Origin: a virus
DNA length: 27,069 bases
Virus record (IMG/VR): IMGVR_UViG_3300042288_001473
Coordinates: 1-27,069 of that record
Reading direction: 5' to 3' (one strand)
Position numbers and translations under genes: made by a program. Positions 6,406 through 12,685 of this stretch are shown here, in pieces. The notes beneath the pieces were generated by a model. That model was not told where the DNA came from. It was given only the letters and a program-made list of their open reading frames with translations, and did no database searches. Position 1 is the first letter of the stretch, and the number at the start of each line of letters is the position of its first letter.

Positions 6406-6690
6406 CTAGACGTCCGGGAATTCCCCCAGTAGCCCGCCATCGGCATCCACAAAAAACTTCCTCGTAGTGGGGATCGGCACCCGGCACAGTGCATGCAGCC
6501 AAGCGGCGCCGAGAGCAGTTGTCATCCACCTGCCTGGCTCTTTGTGGGTCGTGATCGCGCCGCATTCTTGCAAACATTGCAGTGCGTCCCTGACGGCAGG
6601 CGCATCAATCCTGGGATGGGGCTCGGGGCAGCAGTGGCAATGGATCAACACCTCGATAGCATTGGGCGTTTGAAGCGTGATGGGCTTCAT
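6406..6690 (-). CDS. Small winged-helix-like phage protein, 94 aa
   Basis: From MKPITLQTPNAIEVLIH the protein runs through a His/Cys cluster (CHCCPEPHPR) into PAVRDALQCLQECGAITTH, EPGRWMTTALGAAWLHALC and TRKFFVDADGGLLGEF. The helix plus GRW.TT.LG..W wing is typical of small winged-helix proteins seen in phages. An ATG at 6711 is in frame, but it lies 3 bp from the -10 of promoter P4, so ATG 6690 is preferred. Function unknown; DNA binding is inferred. Confidence 0.65.
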   Translation of the reverse strand: MKPITLQTPNAIEVLIHCHCCPEPHPRIDAPAVRDALQCLQECGAITTHKEPGRWMTTALGAAWLHALCRVPIPTTRKFFVDADGGLLGEFPDV

Positions 6691-6713
6691 AGGTTGGTGG
6701 GCAATTGCCATAA

Positions 6714-6742
6714 ATCCTACCGTTGCAGTTGGGCAATGGCAA
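6714..6742 (-). promoter_or_regulatory. Class I phage promoter P4 with operator
   Basis: Leftward -35 TTGCCA (6737-6742), a 17-bp spacer beginning TTGCCCAACTGCAAC, and -10 TAGGAT (6714-6719). It sits in the 56-bp gap after the sigma-like gene and drives the gene at 6690. Confidence 0.65.
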
Positions 6743-6746
6743 CGGT

Positions 6747-7538
6747 TCAGGCGACGATGAGCCCCAGCTGCAGCGCCGCTGCCTCCAGCGCCTTCCGCGA
6801 CCGCTTCCGCCTAGGTGCCTTCGGCTCAGGCGTGACCAGCGGCACGGTGATCTGTAGACCCAGCTGCAGCACCTCCGACAGCCGCCGGCCCTGCAGGATT
6901 GCCTTCACCCGGCGGTGGAACTGCTCCATCGGCCCGGCAGGGTATGCCAAACGTCTGGGGTTGGCCCACCACTTCAGCAGCAGCCCGCGATCGGCAGAAT
7001 GAATGTTCCCCCATGCGGTGTTGACCAGATCCTTGAGCGGATCAATGCGGGGCAGCTCCAGCTCAGGTACGTCGTAACCATCAGCGCCATGGATATCGTC
7101 AAGGTTGGCGGTGCCGGTCATCGCGCCAAGCATCTCTGTGAGATCAGCGATGGTGAGGCCTGAGCGCTCGGCAACATCCTGAGCGGTCAGGTCGGGATCA
7201 CTCATCAGGCGCTGCACCTTGCCCCACTTCTCCCGCCACTTTGTTGGAAACTTCATGGCGAACCCACGATCGCGGAACCAGTGCAGGATCTCCCCTTGGA
7301 TGAACGGCACCACGATGGTGGACAAGGCGTAGGGCTTGCCTGAACCTGGGTTGAGGCGGTCGGGGTCATACCGCCGGCAGCCACGGATCAGGCCGACGTA
7401 GGCAATCGCCTCCAGCTCGTCATAGGGCTGGCCGGTCTTGCGATGGAACCGCCAGGCGGACTGCCGTGCCAGGCCGAGGTTGGCGGTGATCAGATCCTCG
7501 CTGATCGCGGTGGGGGTGGGGAAGGTGGTTGCGGTCAT
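6747..7538 (-). CDS. Phage-encoded sigma-70-like factor
   Basis: 263 residues. Region 2 of sigma-70 is clear: NLGLARQSAWRFHR (20-33), AYVGLIRGCRRYDPDR (46-61), then YALSTIVVPFIQGEILHWFR (70-89), equivalent to the core-binding and -10-recognition helices. Region 3-like sequence follows (KWGKVQRLMSDP, then DLTAQDVAERSGLTIADLTEML, 105-138). A canonical region 4 is not evident; the C-terminal 100 residues (SADRGLLLKWWANP, RRVKAILQGRRLSEVLQLG) are divergent, and the basic stretch APRRKRSRK precedes the end. It probably redirects host RNA polymerase to phage promoters. The start at 7538 overlaps the upstream stop by 4 bp. It lies between TerL and portal genes, so it is co-expressed with late genes. 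Confidence 0.8.
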   Translation of the reverse strand: MTATTFPTPTAISEDLITANLGLARQSAWRFHRKTGQPYDELEAIAYVGLIRGCRRYDPDRLNPGSGKPYALSTIVVPFIQGEILHWFRDRGFAMKFPTKWREKWGKVQRLMSDPDLTAQDVAERSGLTIADLTEMLGAMTGTANLDDIHGADGYDVPELELPRIDPLKDLVNTAWGNIHSADRGLLLKWWANPRRLAYPAGPMEQFHRRVKAILQGRRLSEVLQLGLQITVPLVTPEPKAPRRKRSRKALEAAALQLGLIVA

Positions 7539-7882
7539 GGGTGGAAGGCCTCGCGCTCACCGTTGCCAACGATGCAGGCCTGACCATCGGGCATGGGACC
7601 ACCAGGCCAGACAGGCTTCGGCACGATGTGCAGCGGCGCGGGCCAGAACCCGTGGCGGGTGGGGACGTGTGACCTGAACGCCAGCCACCGCCAGCGCTGA
7701 TGGCGTCTGCTGCGCAGCGTGGTGGTGAGCCGCTGCCAGAGCGTCGGCCGCCAGTCCACCATGATCACCTCGCCGGTGTCAGGGTTGCAGGCGAAGACAT
7801 GCTTCAGCCGGCGGCCGGTGGCATCGAACACCCAGCAGCCTTGCGGGTGGCGCTCGAGGACCTCGGCGGCGGTGATCATCAC
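7535..7882 (-). CDS. Hypothetical protein, 115 aa
   Basis: It begins MMITAAEVLERHPQGCWVFD, continues with GRRLKHVFACNPDTGEVIMVDW, and has a Trp/Arg-rich second half (LWQRLTTTLRSRRHQRWRW, then PTRHGFWPAPLHIVPKPVW). No motif fits a known family. It is coupled by ATGA overlaps to the genes on both sides (7535-7538 and 7879-7882), which supports expression and the start at 7882. Confidence 0.65.
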   Translation of the reverse strand: MMITAAEVLERHPQGCWVFDATGRRLKHVFACNPDTGEVIMVDWRPTLWQRLTTTLRSRRHQRWRWLAFRSHVPTRHGFWPAPLHIVPKPVWPGGPMPDGQACIVGNGEREAFHP

Positions 7883-8058
7883 AACCTCGCCTCCACCTCG
7901 ACGCGGTAGCTGGCGGGAGCGCCCAGCACGATCACAGGATCAATAAACACGTTGGTGACCGTGGCGCCGGTGTCAGCCGAGAACTGCCGCAGGGCATTAG
8001 CAATGATCTGCTCAAGCGCGGCCTTGGCCGCTTTGGCTTCGGGGATGGTGGTGGTCAT
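7879..8058 (-). CDS. Hypothetical protein, 59 aa
   Basis: It starts at ATG 8058 with TTTIPEAKAAKAALEQIIA, a helix, followed by a beta-rich half (TGATVTNVFIDPVIVLGAP, SYRVEVEARL). The longer open frame upstream overlaps TerL and is not protein-like. It overlaps the next start by 4 bp and lies 22 bp after the TerL stop. The fold (one helix, then strands) resembles small phage capsid-completion or unknown proteins, but no assignment is made. Confidence 0.62.
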   Translation of the reverse strand: MTTTIPEAKAAKAALEQIIANALRQFSADTGATVTNVFIDPVIVLGAPASYRVEVEARL

Positions 8059-8080
8059 GGCGCATGCGGTGGGTAAGTGA

Positions 8081-9667
8081 TCACCTGAAACCCGGCGTCG
8101 TGGAGAGCCGGCGCTGCCTGGGTTTGAAGGTGTCGGCATCAGCGAACGGATCTGGTGGCGGTGCACCAGACCCGTGGCCGTAGTGGACTGTTGAAACGCG
8201 CATCGGGCCGGTGCCCTGCACGTAGTTTACTGCCTGCGTGGTGGAGTCCACGAGGTCATCGAACGTATCGCCAGGGAACCTGACCAACTGCGACACCAAC
8301 ACCGACAGCAACGGGTGGTTACGCGGCAGCCAGACGCGGCCCTGGTTGAACTCAGGCGTAGCAGCATTGGCGCGGGCGATCTTCCCGCCAATGGGGTTCA
8401 CAGCGATCACGCTGAACCCTGCAGCGGCACGTTTCAGGGTGCTGATCACAGCCGGGCCGTTGGCCTTGTCTTCCACCAGCAGCTCACCGAACCCCCAGGT
8501 GGGCCACAGCGCGGCAATGGTGTCCATCGTGCCGGCGAAGTCGAGGCGCTGGTTGATCATGTCCAGCAGCCACAGCCCGGCGCTGCCCTGGCCCCAGAGC
8601 GTGAAGGCCACCATGTCCGTTCCGGCTGAGTCTTTGAACGCGCAATCGATCGATGCCAGGCGCCGCACGAACCGACCGGGGAGCGTTGCATCATCCGGCT
8701 GGCCGGGGCGCTCGGCGGTGCCGTAGTAGCGGAACATCTCCGCACTGAAGATGGTTCCCTTGCCGGGTGTTGGCCGCTGCTGATACAGCGCCTCCCAGTC
8801 GCGGATAGGGGTGTTGAGCCGTTTACGGCGGGCCCATTCCTCGTCGTATCTCGACGGGTCCAGTGCCTGGCCAGGCTCGCGGTCGTCTGGCTCGCGGGTG
8901 ACCAGGGTCGGCAGGGGTTTGATCACCGGCTCAGCGATCATCGGCAGGCTGATGACGTGCCAGGGCTCAGCCGCGTCGCCGTCGCCGTCACGTTCCAGCT
9001 GCTCCACCTGCTGCAGCAGCCAGCCGATCAGGTCGGCCTCTGCCCAGCGGGTGTGGGTGATCAGTTTGATGCCGCCCGGTTCCTCGCGGGTGTTCAGGAC
9101 GGTTGACCACCAGTTGTACAGCTGCCTGCGGTAGGCGGCAGATTCAGCTTCCTCCCGCCCCTTGATCGGGTCGTCCACGTTGAGGAAGTCGGCCGGCAAG
9201 CCCGTTCCTTTGCCGACGCCTGCAGCCCAGAACCCACCCAGGCCGCCAGCGGTCTTCCAGCGATCCTTGCCGGTGCTGGAGGGGTGCAGTGTGCCACCAG
9301 AGGCGAGGTAGTAATCCCGTGCCGCCTCACCGAACTCTGCGGCGAGCGTCTGGGTGTTAGCACCCTGGCCCCAGGTGCGATCGGGATAGCGGCGGAGGAA
9401 GTAACCAGGCAGGAACCGGCTGAAGATGGTGGACTTGTAGTGCCTAGGCGGGAGTTCCACCATCAGGCGTGGTAGTTCACCATCAGCAACACGCTGGGCG
9501 ATGGCGATCAGGCGGTTGGTGTGACGGGTGAAGGTGAAGCTGGGGAAAACGGTGGCGATGTAGTCGCCGAAGGATTTGGTGTATAGCTCAGACAGTGGCA
9601 GGGTTGAAACCTGCAACGGGTCTGCGAGCACGTGGCCGCCTGATCGATCGGCGGTGAGAATGCTCAT
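8081..9667 (-). CDS. terL: Terminase large subunit
   Basis: 528 residues with both terminase domains. ATPase: Walker A variant ELPPRHYKST (71-80), adenine-side VELPPRH, Walker B FLNVDDP (161-167) and coupling motif ITHTRW (203-208). Nuclease (RNase H-like): RLASIDCAFKDSAGTDMVAF with metal ligand D341, then LLVEDKANGPAVI (about 394-406) and an acidic DDLVDSTTQAVNY near residue 475. The enzyme cuts concatemeric phage DNA and pumps it through the portal. The start ATG 9667 overlaps the TerS stop (ATGA). The PPRHxKS Walker A type is usual for this terminase branch. Confidence 0.95.
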   Translation of the reverse strand: MSILTADRSGGHVLADPLQVSTLPLSELYTKSFGDYIATVFPSFTFTRHTNRLIAIAQRVADGELPRLMVELPPRHYKSTIFSRFLPGYFLRRYPDRTWGQGANTQTLAAEFGEAARDYYLASGGTLHPSSTGKDRWKTAGGLGGFWAAGVGKGTGLPADFLNVDDPIKGREEAESAAYRRQLYNWWSTVLNTREEPGGIKLITHTRWAEADLIGWLLQQVEQLERDGDGDAAEPWHVISLPMIAEPVIKPLPTLVTREPDDREPGQALDPSRYDEEWARRKRLNTPIRDWEALYQQRPTPGKGTIFSAEMFRYYGTAERPGQPDDATLPGRFVRRLASIDCAFKDSAGTDMVAFTLWGQGSAGLWLLDMINQRLDFAGTMDTIAALWPTWGFGELLVEDKANGPAVISTLKRAAAGFSVIAVNPIGGKIARANAATPEFNQGRVWLPRNHPLLSVLVSQLVRFPGDTFDDLVDSTTQAVNYVQGTGPMRVSTVHYGHGSGAPPPDPFADADTFKPRQRRLSTTPGFR

Positions 9668-9984
9668 GACACCAGCTTCGCCAGCTTGGCGGCAGTATTG
9701 ATTGCACCTAGCGCAATGTGATACTGCTTCGCCTTGCGTGCTTCAAGCTGTAGTGTGCTGCACTGGCTGAGCAGATCAGCGATCATCTGCGGGCGTTCTA
9801 GGTCCCAATCAGCACGTAATTGATCGCGTGCGGCGGCGAGGTAATCACTGCAGACGCGATCACCAACCCCCCATTTCTCAGCAGCAAACCGCACACAATC
9901 AGAACGGCGGCCACCATGCGCGATGATTTCCGCGAACTTGCGAACGCGAATCTCGAACTCTGCAGAGGATGACCTGGCTGCCAT
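9664..9984 (-). CDS. terS: Terminase small subunit (putative)
   Basis: 106 residues. The N-terminal half contains an HTH-like segment (VRKFAEIIAHGGRRSDCVRF, then KWGVGDRVCSDYLAAARDQL). The C-terminal half is a helical oligomerisation region (QMIADLLSQCSTLQLEARKA, then ALGAINTAAKLAKL). Size, fold and a 4-bp overlap with the TerL start support a packaging-site recognition subunit that hands DNA to TerL. The start ATG 9984 shares one base with the stop of the Mom-like gene. TerS proteins are poorly conserved, so the assignment rests mainly on context plus this layout. Confidence 0.75.
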   Translation of the reverse strand: MAARSSSAEFEIRVRKFAEIIAHGGRRSDCVRFAAEKWGVGDRVCSDYLAAARDQLRADWDLERPQMIADLLSQCSTLQLEARKAKQYHIALGAINTAAKLAKLVS

Positions 9985-10766
9985 CAGGTAGCCACCGGGA
10001 TGGGATTGGAGCGTCCGGGTCGGTTCTGCCCCGCCGCCTCACTGGTGGACCCAGGAGTCGCCTGCTTCGGACGCATGCTCTGTCCACGATACATGGATGC
10101 CCCCATCTCGTCGATCTTGCTGAACGGCAGGATTGGCACGGTTAGCCGTTCGCGGGCGGCGGGGTTCAGGAAGTAGATGTATTTCAGCTGAAACCCTATT
10201 GCCGGGACCGCTCCTAGTATCCGTGCGTTTTTCTGGTAACTCCAGGCGCTTGATATGTCTGGCCTAGCCCTCAGTTCAGCAAGCATTAACTTCCCGGTCA
10301 TGCAGAGATTGTTGACCACTCTGCCATCTGGCAAGCGATAAAGACTTTTGTTTTCCTTGATGTCTATCAGATGAAAGCCTGAAGCCCTGTAAATGGTTCC
10401 GTCTCCGCATTGGCACGCATCTGAAAAGCTGACAATCCACTCAATCCAGGGGTAGGACCCCTTTATTAATCGAAAGGCGATAGATAGAGAGCGGCTTTCG
10501 CTGTTGCGAGGAAGGCGATCAGAGAAAGCCATCCTGTTTAGCTCCATCGCTCCAGTCCATTGCGTACCCTCTACCAGTGGCAGCATTTCACGCTGCTTCA
10601 TGCTGTTACCGAATGACATTACCCCTTCGGCTTTGCCTTTCCAAAACACGCCTAAATGCAAGCGGCTGTTGTTCACTGGCTTGCCACTGTAGTGATAGCG
10701 GCGTACTAAATCTCTGGCTGCGGTTGCCCCGATCGGCGCCACTCGCAGATCCTTAGCTGAGCCCAT
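9984..10766 (-). CDS. mom: Mom-family DNA adenine modification protein
   Basis: 260 residues matching phage Mu Mom: RRYHYSGKPVNNSRLHLGVF (near 22-41), EGVMSFGNSMKQREMLPLVEG, ELNRMAFSDRLPRNSESRSLS, a GNAT-like core, then WIEWIVSFSDACQCGDGTIY and RASGFHLIDIKENKSLYRL. Mom converts adenine in phage DNA to N6-(methylcarbamoyl)adenine and blocks many restriction enzymes. Mu-type Com, the zinc-finger translational activator of mom, is not seen upstream; instead a ParB-like gene overlaps it. Start ATG 10766 has GGGGTGG upstream; GTG 10775 is the alternative. About 10190-10720 is visibly AT-richer than its neighbours, suggesting recent acquisition. The C-terminal 40 residues (after YRGQSMRPK) are a Pro/Gly-rich tail absent from my memory of Mom. 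Confidence 0.88.
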   Translation of the reverse strand: MGSAKDLRVAPIGATAARDLVRRYHYSGKPVNNSRLHLGVFWKGKAEGVMSFGNSMKQREMLPLVEGTQWTGAMELNRMAFSDRLPRNSESRSLSIAFRLIKGSYPWIEWIVSFSDACQCGDGTIYRASGFHLIDIKENKSLYRLPDGRVVNNLCMTGKLMLAELRARPDISSAWSYQKNARILGAVPAIGFQLKYIYFLNPAARERLTVPILPFSKIDEMGASMYRGQSMRPKQATPGSTSEAAGQNRPGRSNPIPVAT

Positions 10767-11412
10767 GGTCGCCACCCCAGCTCAGGAACAGCTCGGCCAC
10801 TCTCGCCAGTGCGTTGCCGTTGCTGTTCTCGTTGCCCGTCTCAATAAATGGCCCGATCGTCTTGGCCTTTTCGATCGCCTCCTTGATGATCTCGGCCTGA
10901 TCGTCGTGCAGGGTGAAGGTCATCTGCTGGATAGGCTCGCGGTCGCCTGATGGCAGGTCGGGCATGCCGTCCAGCTCATCCACCTCCGGCGCCAGCAACC
11001 CGCTTAGCTCATCTGCTGACCATCCCAGCAGGCTCAGGTCGAAGTCATCCGATCGCAGATCGTCAAGCTCGGAGGTGAGCAGGTCCAGATCCCAGCCAGC
11101 GTTGAGCGCCAGCTTGTTGTCCGCGAGCACGTAGGCGCGTTTCTGCGCTGGTGTGAGGTGATCCAGCACCACGACGGGCACGGTGGCCATGGCCAGCTCA
11201 CGGGCGGCCTGTAGGCGGCCGTGGCCGGCGATGATGCCGTCCTTGCCGTCCACCAGGATCGGGTTGGTGAACCCGAACTCCTGAATCGAGGCAGCGATCT
11301 GCGCCACCTGCTCAGCGCTGTGGGTGCGTGCGTTGCGGTCGTAGGGGACCAACCGATCCAGCGGCCAGTGCTCAATGCGCTGAGCGGCCTGGATGGCTGC
11401 GGCGGCTGGCAC
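10753..11412 (-). CDS. ParB/Srx-fold (ParB-like nuclease domain) protein
   Basis: 219 residues starting at GTG 11412. The ParB N-terminal domain spans about 12-110: WPLDRLVPYDRNARTHSAEQ, IAASIQEFGFTNPILVDG, then GIIAGHGRLQAARELA, where GHGRLQAA is the phosphate-binding motif of the fold, and AYVLADNKLALNAGWD. In phages this domain is often fused to, or next to, DNA methyltransferases. The C-terminal part carries MTFTLHDDQAEIIKEAIEKA and TGNENSNGNALARVAELFL. It overlaps the Mom-like gene, so a role in the same DNA-modification step is inferred, such as target binding or cofactor handling. It is not a plasmid-partition ParB: there is no HTH domain and no ParA nearby. Confidence 0.8.
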   Translation of the reverse strand: MPAAAAIQAAQRIEHWPLDRLVPYDRNARTHSAEQVAQIAASIQEFGFTNPILVDGKDGIIAGHGRLQAARELAMATVPVVVLDHLTPAQKRAYVLADNKLALNAGWDLDLLTSELDDLRSDDFDLSLLGWSADELSGLLAPEVDELDGMPDLPSGDREPIQQMTFTLHDDQAEIIKEAIEKAKTIGPFIETGNENSNGNALARVAELFLSWGGDHGLS

Positions 11413-11451
11413 GGTGGCGGTGCGGTGATCGGCGACAGCTTACCCCGTCCC

Positions 11452-11475
11452 GTAGCGGTTGTGCAACCGCACTAC
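11452..11475. promoter_or_regulatory. Operator-like inverted repeat before parB-like gene
   Basis: An imperfect inverted repeat with CGGTTG-TG-CAACCG at its centre and GTAG...CTAC flanks. It contains a GTaGC-N6-GCAAC copy of the class I operator. No class I -10 is correctly placed on either strand; TAAGCT (11438-11443, leftward) is a possible -10 for the parB-mom-terminase operon. Confidence 0.35.
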
Positions 11476-12338
11476 ACGGCAGGCTCCAGGGCGATGTCCA
11501 CGCCATCAGGGCCGGGTGTGAGGCGCAGCCAGACACCACCGAGCGATTTGGGCATGACGATCCGCTCGACGGCCCAGCCGGCGCCCTCCTGGAACTCTTC
11601 CTTGTAGGTGCCGGTTTGGACGTGCCAGCGCTGTGCGATGCGCTGGCGGCCGGCGGCCGTGAGGCGGTAGCAGGGGTGGGAAACGATAGTGCGTTCGTGG
11701 TTGTGGCCGTTGACGTAGAGGTCGGCCTCTGCGACGGCTGCATAACGCATGCCACCGAGGGTGCCCTTGGTCACGATGCCGCCCCATGCACCGTGATGGA
11801 AGAACAGGGCAACGCGGCGGATGCGTTCACCACGGGTTTTGCCAGGGCGGTAGAAGGTGAACCAGATCCAGCCCTGGTAGCGCATGTGCTCGACGGGTGA
11901 GCTGTAGCGATCCCGCATGAGGCGGGTCATGTTGCCAAGCGGGTCGATTTCGTTGTGGTTAATGATGGCGGTTTCGTGGTTGCCATCGCTCATCATGAGG
12001 ATGGTTTGCGCGAAGGGCTTGAGCCATTCCGCGCATTCGCTGAATACCAGATCGAAGTAGTTGCTACCAAGGTGCTCAGGGCGTATTGAGGACTTAGAAC
12101 CACGACGATCTTTCTTGCCTTGCATCAGGCAAAGGATGTCACCAAAGAAGAGGGCATGACCGCCACGGCCTTGAACGTGCTTGAGGTGTTTGCGTAGCAG
12201 TTCGCGGTCGCAGTGTGGGTTGTCGAGGTGAATGTCTGATGCGAGCAGGAACTCGTGGGGATCAGCGTGGCTGTAGGGGATGCGGATTTCCAACAGCTCA
12301 GGGCTGTGGCGGATCAGCTGGAGCTTGCTGAGCGTCAC
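11472..12338 (-). CDS. Calcineurin-like metallophosphoesterase
   Basis: 288 residues from GTG 12338. All five metallophosphoesterase blocks are present: SDIHLDN (D35, H37), FFGDIL (G66-D67), SDGNHE (G119-E122), FFHHG (H181/H182) and NGHNH (G211-H214). These bind two metal ions and act on phosphodiesters such as nucleic acids or cyclic nucleotides. Phage members are found among replication and recombination genes and are presumed nucleases or phosphatases. The frame stays open upstream to a TTG at 12425, but that extension contains a GTTGC-N6-GCAAC repeat and low-complexity sequence, so the GTG is preferred. It lies downstream of the putative origin region. Confidence 0.85.
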   Translation of the reverse strand: MTLSKLQLIRHSPELLEIRIPYSHADPHEFLLASDIHLDNPHCDRELLRKHLKHVQGRGGHALFFGDILCLMQGKKDRRGSKSSIRPEHLGSNYFDLVFSECAEWLKPFAQTILMMSDGNHETAIINHNEIDPLGNMTRLMRDRYSSPVEHMRYQGWIWFTFYRPGKTRGERIRRVALFFHHGAWGGIVTKGTLGGMRYAAVAEADLYVNGHNHERTIVSHPCYRLTAAGRQRIAQRWHVQTGTYKEEFQEGAGWAVERIVMPKSLGGVWLRLTPGPDGVDIALEPAV

Positions 12339-12383
12339 CCGGTTTGTTGCTGTTGCTGCAGTTTGCCTGCCCAGAGCGGATGT

Positions 12384-12399
12384 GTTGCGGGTGGGCAAC
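12384..12399. promoter_or_regulatory. GTTGC-N6-GCAAC operator copy
   Basis: GTTGC GGGTGG GCAAC matches the inverted repeat found in class I promoters. It lies 46 bp upstream of the metallophosphoesterase start. No convincing -10 was found at the usual spacing, so it may be an operator without a class I promoter. Confidence 0.4.
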
Positions 12400-12444
12400 G
12401 GATCCAGGTGGTTGCCAACTTCCAACCTCTGCCAACCTTTGTCT

Positions 12445-12478
12445 TAGGAGGCAGGAAAACGGCTATTCCTGCCTCCTA
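12445..12478. repeat. Perfect 13-bp inverted repeat
   Basis: TAGGAGGCAGGAA (12445-12457) and TTCCTGCCTCCTA (12466-12478) are exact complements around an 8-nt loop. Neither strand has an adjacent T-tract, so a simple intrinsic terminator is unlikely. An origin structure, or a leader hairpin of the metallophosphoesterase mRNA, is possible. Confidence 0.6.
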
Positions 12479-12632
12479 CCCCCTATCTCCCCTCTTTTTA
12501 TCAATTCTTCTTAAGAGGTTAGAAGGTTAGCAAGGGTAGAAGACGCCATGCGCCGCAGCCGATTTGCCGCTGCTAACCTCTGCCGACCAGGTTGGCAATC
12601 CCGTCAGTCCAGGGTGGGTCCCAGGATGAGAC

Positions 12633-12662
12633 AAAAAAAGAGGTCAGCAAGTTGCCGACCTC
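12633..12662 (-). terminator. Intrinsic terminator after primase-helicase gene
   Basis: Read leftward: GAGGTCGGC, loop AACTT, GCTGACCTC (one G-U pair), followed directly by seven Ts. It lies 24 bp beyond the 3' end of the primase-helicase gene and ends the 15759-to-12686 transcript. Both stem arms contain the GGTYRGCA octamer. Confidence 0.85.
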
Positions 12663-12685
12663 ATGGGGCGATGGTTAGCAGCTGC

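Larger units (their letters stand above)
12413..12680. repeat. Iteron-like array of GGTYRGCA octamers, candidate replication origin
   Basis: Eight exact GGTYRGCA copies occur: plus strand at 12525, 12590, 12642 and 12673; minus strand at 12430-12437, 12571-12578, 12581-12588 and 12653-12660. One near copy (AGTTGGCA) lies at 12413-12420, and GGTTRGAA variants at 12420-12427 and 12517-12524. The array surrounds a perfect 13-bp hairpin and an AT-rich stretch (about 12495-12520) in otherwise GC-rich DNA, immediately downstream of the primase-helicase gene. Apart from the terminator at 12633-12662, the 12426-12632 gap holds no gene I can support. Confidence 0.5.

Noticed and set aside
7638-7662. 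Third class II promoter at an ACCCGTGGCGG match
   Set aside because: It lies inside a coding region, the match is partial, and no TACAGT -10 or TTGCCA -35 is placed correctly.
10753-11412. Plasmid-type partition ParB
   Set aside because: Only the N-terminal ParB fold is present, no HTH domain, no ParA and no parS-like repeats; context is DNA modification and packaging.
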